Made by a program: the position numbers and the translations under genes. From Vibrio hangzhouensis (GTDB lineage: Bacteria; Pseudomonadota; Gammaproteobacteria; Enterobacterales; Vibrionaceae): DNA of 64,000 nt. Shown piece after piece: positions 62,549-64,000 of this stretch. How positions within the stretch are numbered: position 1 is the first letter of the stretch; every line of letters begins with the position of its first letter. The notes beneath the pieces were generated by a model, which made no database searches, was not told where the DNA came from, and saw nothing but the letters and a program-made list of their open reading frames with translations. The DNA lies in contig NZ_FNVG01000014.1 in the NCBI RefSeq assembly GCF_900107935.1, forward strand, positions 62,001 through 126,000, in the 5' to 3' direction.

Positions 62549-63505
62549 ATGAAGAATATCGCAATAATTGGAGAGTGCATGATTGAGCTGAACGGCAAAC
62601 CGTTCGGCGCAATGCACCAAACCTTTGGTGGGGATACACTTAACGCTGCGGTTTACCTGAGCCGCGGTTGTGAACTCAATACTGAAGAACAAGCTATCAC
62701 CGTTTCTTACGTTTCTGCAATGGGTGCTGATCCGTTGAGTGAAGGTATGATTGCTCGTTGGCAGCAAGAAGGCATAAACACCGACCTTGTACTGCATGAC
62801 GAAAGTCGTACCCCAGGCCTTTACCTCATTCAGCTAGATGACCAAGGCGAACGTACTTTCTTATACTGGCGTAACCAATCGCCAGCGCACTACCTACTGC
62901 AACATCCAGACTTCAACCGGATTAAACAATCTCTAACAAAAATGGATATGGTGTTTGTCAGTGGTATCAGCCTAGCGATTTTGCCTGATGAAGATCGCAG
63001 CAAGCTACTCACTCTGCTTGCTGATCTTCGCCATCAAGGGGTAGAAGTATCATTCGACAGCAATTACCGCCCGGCTCTATGGCCAAATGATGAGCTGAGA
63101 ACGGTCAAAGAACACTACAAAGCAATGTATCAAACCACAGATTTAGCGCTGGTCACTTTTGATGATGAACAGCTGATCTGGGGTGATAAAACACCTGAAG
63201 ATACATTGACCCGCCTGCATAACCTTGGGGTCACTAAGGTTGTGGTCAAACTGGGTGAGAAAGGTTGTCTTGTTGGTGACACTACCCATGATAACAGTTA
63301 CACAGTGCCGACAATACCAGTCGAAAATGTCATCGATACCACGTCAGCGGGTGACTCATTTAACGGCGGTTTTCTCTCTTGCTACTTAGCAGGAGGCTCC
63401 CTAGAACAATCATGCCAACGCGGCAATGCACTTGCCGGCGTGGTAATCCAACACCGTGGCGCAATCATTCCCAAATCAGCCACTGATGTTGTGACTCAAA
63501 AATAG
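62549..63505 (+). CDS. kdgK: 2-dehydro-3-deoxygluconokinase
   Basis: The 318-residue protein is a PfkB-family sugar kinase: an N-terminal GECMIELNG with FGGDTLNAAVYLSRG (sugar binding) and the C-terminal catalytic DTTSAGDSFNGGFL (Asp base). It phosphorylates KDG to KDPG using ATP. It is 9 bp after uxaC and 22 bp before eda. Confidence 0.95.
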   Translation: MKNIAIIGECMIELNGKPFGAMHQTFGGDTLNAAVYLSRGCELNTEEQAITVSYVSAMGADPLSEGMIARWQQEGINTDLVLHDESRTPGLYLIQLDDQGERTFLYWRNQSPAHYLLQHPDFNRIKQSLTKMDMVFVSGISLAILPDEDRSKLLTLLADLRHQGVEVSFDSNYRPALWPNDELRTVKEHYKAMYQTTDLALVTFDDEQLIWGDKTPEDTLTRLHNLGVTKVVVKLGEKGCLVGDTTHDNSYTVPTIPVENVIDTTSAGDSFNGGFLSCYLAGGSLEQSCQRGNALAGVVIQHRGAIIPKSATDVVTQK

Positions 63506-63527
63506 AATTAATTTACAAGGATTTATC

Positions 63528-64000
63528 ATGTCTACAATTAACGAACAGCTAAAAGCACTAAAAGTTATCCCAGTTATCGCAATCGACAAGGCTGAAGACA
63601 TCATCCCGCTTGGCAAGGTGTTAGCTGAAAACGGTCTTCCAGCAGCAGAAATCACCTTCCGCTCTGATGCAGCAGCAGAGGCTATTCGCCTACTTCGCGA
63701 AGCACAACCAGACATGCTGATTGGTGCAGGTACTGTTCTAAACAAAGAGCAAGCGATTGCAGCGAAAGAAGCAGGCGCGACGTTCGTCGTATCTCCTGGT
63801 TTCAACCCAAATACTGTCAAAGCCTGCCAAGAAATCGGAATCGATATTGTTCCTGGTGTTAACAACCCTAGCGCAATCGAAGCGGCGCTAGAGATGGGTC
63901 TAACGACTCTAAAATTCTTCCCTGCTGAAGCGTCTGGCGGCGTAAACATGGTGAAGGCACTACTGGCTCCCTACGGTGATGTGCATATCATGCCTACGGG
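63528..64000 (+). CDS. eda: KDPG aldolase (N-terminal part, cut by window edge)
   Basis: 157 codons are present of a protein usually about 210 residues long. LKVIPVIAIDKAEDIIPLGKVL, AEITFRSDAAAEAIR, IGAGTVLNKEQA and the Schiff-base lysine in LKFFPAEASGG identify the bifunctional KDPG/KHG aldolase. It cleaves KDPG to pyruvate and glyceraldehyde 3-phosphate, the final step of the uronate route. CAAGG lies 7 bases before ATG 63528. Confidence 0.95.
   Translation, partial: MSTINEQLKALKVIPVIAIDKAEDIIPLGKVLAENGLPAAEITFRSDAAAEAIRLLREAQPDMLIGAGTVLNKEQAIAAKEAGATFVVSPGFNPNTVKACQEIGIDIVPGVNNPSAIEAALEMGLTTLKFFPAEASGGVNMVKALLAPYGDVHIMPT

Overview
The window looks like part of a Vibrio or close Vibrionaceae chromosome, probably a metabolically flexible marine species. 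This is inferred from the protein style (PpiB, HopJ-like protein, FadL and LamB relatives, VC0616-0620-like oligosaccharide ABC transporter), the mid-40s GC content and the AT-rich regulatory gaps. No rRNA, tRNA, CRISPR array, intact transposase or prophage gene was seen. Both ends cut genes: an iron-sulfur oxidoreductase on the left and KDPG aldolase (eda) on the right.

Layout. 1-3.0 kb: tail of an iron-sulfur enzyme plus a fused NfnB-NfnA-like flavoprotein. 3.5-6.9 kb: an AT-rich signalling cassette (EAL protein, AraC regulator, PAS-GGDEF-EAL protein). 6.9-11.4 kb: three outer-membrane proteins, a Crp/Fnr-type regulator and a double-DUF2061 membrane protein; three of these promoters carry the same 17-bp palindrome, a candidate private regulon. 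11.5-18.9 kb: a Cus-type copper/silver efflux operon (small Cys/His/Met-rich protein, CusC, CusB with two fused CusF-like domains, CusA, cupredoxin) behind a MerR/CueR-type promoter with a 19-bp spacer. 19-27 kb: mixed single genes (HopJ-like, LysR plus LysE exporter, cupin, GFA-family protein, sensor diguanylate cyclase, PpiB, small secreted protein) with repeat-rich gaps. 27-38.7 kb: a beta-glucoside-type uptake locus (LamB-like porin, domain-swapped GH3 glucosidase, Opp/Dpp-type ABC transporter, LacI regulator). 39-43 kb: a repeat-rich gap, an outer-membrane protein, a serine hydrolase with a divergent LysR gene, and a small overlapping ORF. 43.2-53.1 kb: a guanidine-I (ykkC) riboswitch followed by a seven-gene guanidine import and degradation operon whose enzymes are commonly annotated as urea carboxylase and allophanate hydrolase. 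53.9-64 kb: hexuronate catabolism (uxuA, GntR regulator, TRAP transporter, uxuB, uxaC, kdgK, eda) with repeated TTGGCATGCCAA-like operators.

How the genes work together. The guanidine operon would import guanidine, carboxylate it, deiminate carboxyguanidine to allophanate and hydrolyse that to ammonia and CO2. The hexuronate locus would import a uronate by TRAP, convert it through fructuronate, mannonate and KDG to KDPG, and split that to pyruvate and glyceraldehyde 3-phosphate. The GH3 locus would take oligosaccharides through the porin and ABC transporter and hydrolyse them in the cytoplasm. All functions are read from sequence motifs by eye; no database search was run.
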